Source: Oscillospiraceae bacterium
GTDB taxonomy: Bacteria > Bacillota > Clostridia > Oscillospirales > Acutalibacteraceae
DNA length: 40,354 bases
Direction of reading: 5' to 3'
Assembly: GCA_031270605.1 (NCBI GenBank)
Contig: JAISXG010000015.1
Coordinates: forward strand, 1-40,354
The notes beneath the pieces are model-generated. The model was not told the DNA's origin. It did not search any database and saw only the letters and a program-made list of their open reading frames with translations. Shown in pieces: positions 39,611 through 40,354 of the stretch. Made by a program: the position numbers and the translations under genes. Numbering within the stretch: position 1 is the first letter of the stretch; every line of letters starts with the position of its first letter.

Positions 39611-40354
39611 ATGCGTGTGATCAATTATTTTAAAAAGCACCGTCAGGTATCCGTCGCTCTTTTCTTTTTCGGTTTCAGTTTTCTTCTGTTGCTTGTCTGC
39701 ACCACTTCCTCCCCGCTTTATCAGGTGAACGAATGGGTGGACTCAAACGCCTATTTTACCATGGGTAAAGGATTGATGAACGGCAAGGTGCTCTATCGCG
39801 ATTTGTTTGACCACAAGGGCCCGTTTTTGTATTTGATTTATGGGATCGGCTATTTGTTTTCGCACAACAGCTTTTTCGGTGTTTTTGTCATGGAAAGCCT
39901 TGCTTTGGGCGTCACCCTGTATTTTGTCTATAAAATCGCGAAGCTGTTTTTGTTGGGCCGTCCCGCGGCGCTGAGCGCCGTGCTGTTCGGCCTTTTGTTT
40001 GTTGCGGGGCGGCACTTCAGCCAGGGCGGTTCGGCTGAGGAGTTTATGGCACCGTTTCTCACCATGGCGCTCTATTTTGCTATTGTGATCCTCAACGACG
40101 GGGCGGACAGGCCGCAAAAGGCCCCGCTTTTCGCGCTGGGGTTCTGCACCGCGGCGATTTTCCTGATCAAGATGAATATTATCATGGCGCTGTTCCCGAT
40201 TATGCTCGTGATTTTTGTGCGGTGCCTGCTCAATAAAAATCTTCGCATCTTCTTTATAAACGCGCTTTTTTACGTCGCCGGGCTTTGTGTTCTGTTTGTG
40301 CCGTTTTTTCTCTATTTTCTCGCGACGGGCAGCTTGAAGGATTTTCTTTATGCC
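39611..40354 (+). CDS. GT39-like multi-pass membrane glycosyltransferase, C-terminus beyond window
   Basis: 248 codons from ATG 39611, five bases after GGGAGG, open to the window end. After a basic head (MRVINYFKKHRQ) and a first membrane helix, the loop NEWVDSNAYFTMGKGLMNGK, then VLYRDLFDHKGP, matches the first extracytoplasmic loop of ArnT/PMT-like enzymes, with the conserved acidic Asp and DxxDHKGP. At least five more helices follow. Such enzymes move a sugar from a polyprenyl-phosphate carrier onto protein or wall polymer outside the membrane. The donor and acceptor are unknown. Confidence 0.82.
   Translation, partial: MRVINYFKKHRQVSVALFFFGFSFLLLLVCTTSSPLYQVNEWVDSNAYFTMGKGLMNGKVLYRDLFDHKGPFLYLIYGIGYLFSHNSFFGVFVMESLALGVTLYFVYKIAKLFLLGRPAALSAVLFGLLFVAGRHFSQGGSAEEFMAPFLTMALYFAIVILNDGADRPQKAPLFALGFCTAAIFLIKMNIIMALFPIMLVIFVRCLLNKNLRIFFINALFYVAGLCVLFVPFFLYFLATGSLKDFLYA

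Overview
This window is chromosomal DNA from a Gram-positive, endospore-forming member of the Clostridia, probably of the Ruminococcaceae/Oscillospiraceae kind. The evidence is the spore genes gpr and spoIIP, a two-subunit GlgC/GlgD ADP-glucose pyrophosphorylase, AGGAGG-type ribosome binding sites with ATG, GTG and TTG starts, lipoproteins with short lipoboxes, and GC-rich third codon positions. The many carbohydrate enzymes and sugar symporters suggest a fermenter of plant or host glycans. No rRNA, tRNA, CRISPR array, transposase or phage gene was seen.

Layout. (1) 1-3094, minus: an ilvBNC operon (ilvC cut by the window edge) behind a promoter, a 38-codon leader peptide dense in Ile/Leu/Val codons and an intrinsic terminator, which together form a ribosome-mediated attenuator. 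(2) 3257-4084, minus: a lipoprotein. (3) 4460-8085, plus: spore protease gpr, spoIIP and two membrane-protein genes. (4) 8160-14132, minus: a sugar operon of TIM-barrel isomerase/epimerase, UxuB-type reductase, GNAT acetyltransferase, GH127-type beta-L-arabinofuranosidase and MFS transporter. (5) 14286-20534, minus: a glycogen operon glgB-glgC-glgD-glgA from one strong promoter. (6) 20653-23236, minus: a small basic protein, an intracellular GH5 enzyme and a repeat-containing surface protein with a noncanonical IPQTG sorting motif. (7) 23427-26030: a 61-residue plus-strand protein, then on minus a zinc-ribbon/TPR membrane protein and a multi-pass membrane protein. (8) 26166-31739, plus: a membrane-embedded M28 peptidase, a small protein with a probable frameshift, a lipoprotein, a GPH-family symporter and an FMN reductase. 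(9) 31846-39341, minus: a glycan-use operon of a large putative toroid protein, GH105, isomerase/epimerase and two tandem GPH symporters. (10) 39611-40354, plus: the start of a GT39-like membrane glycosyltransferase.

The intergenic DNA carries much structure. Three diverged copies of a 167-171 bp terminal-inverted-repeat element (4210, 14160, 15768) form one MITE-like family. Other inverted-repeat elements lie at 9510-9645, 17075-17143, 25814-25858 and 35050-35152. Several end exactly at, or supply, the stop codon of the neighbouring gene. Locus 9 shows a tandem duplication of an isomerase-plus-symporter unit in which the second isomerase survives only as a stub of about 25 codons.

The strongest candidates for something new are the ilv leader-peptide attenuator in a Clostridia-type genome, the mobile-element family that reshapes gene ends, and the uronate-type glycan locus led by an unassigned 699-residue protein. 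All functions are inferred by reading the sequence; no database search was possible.
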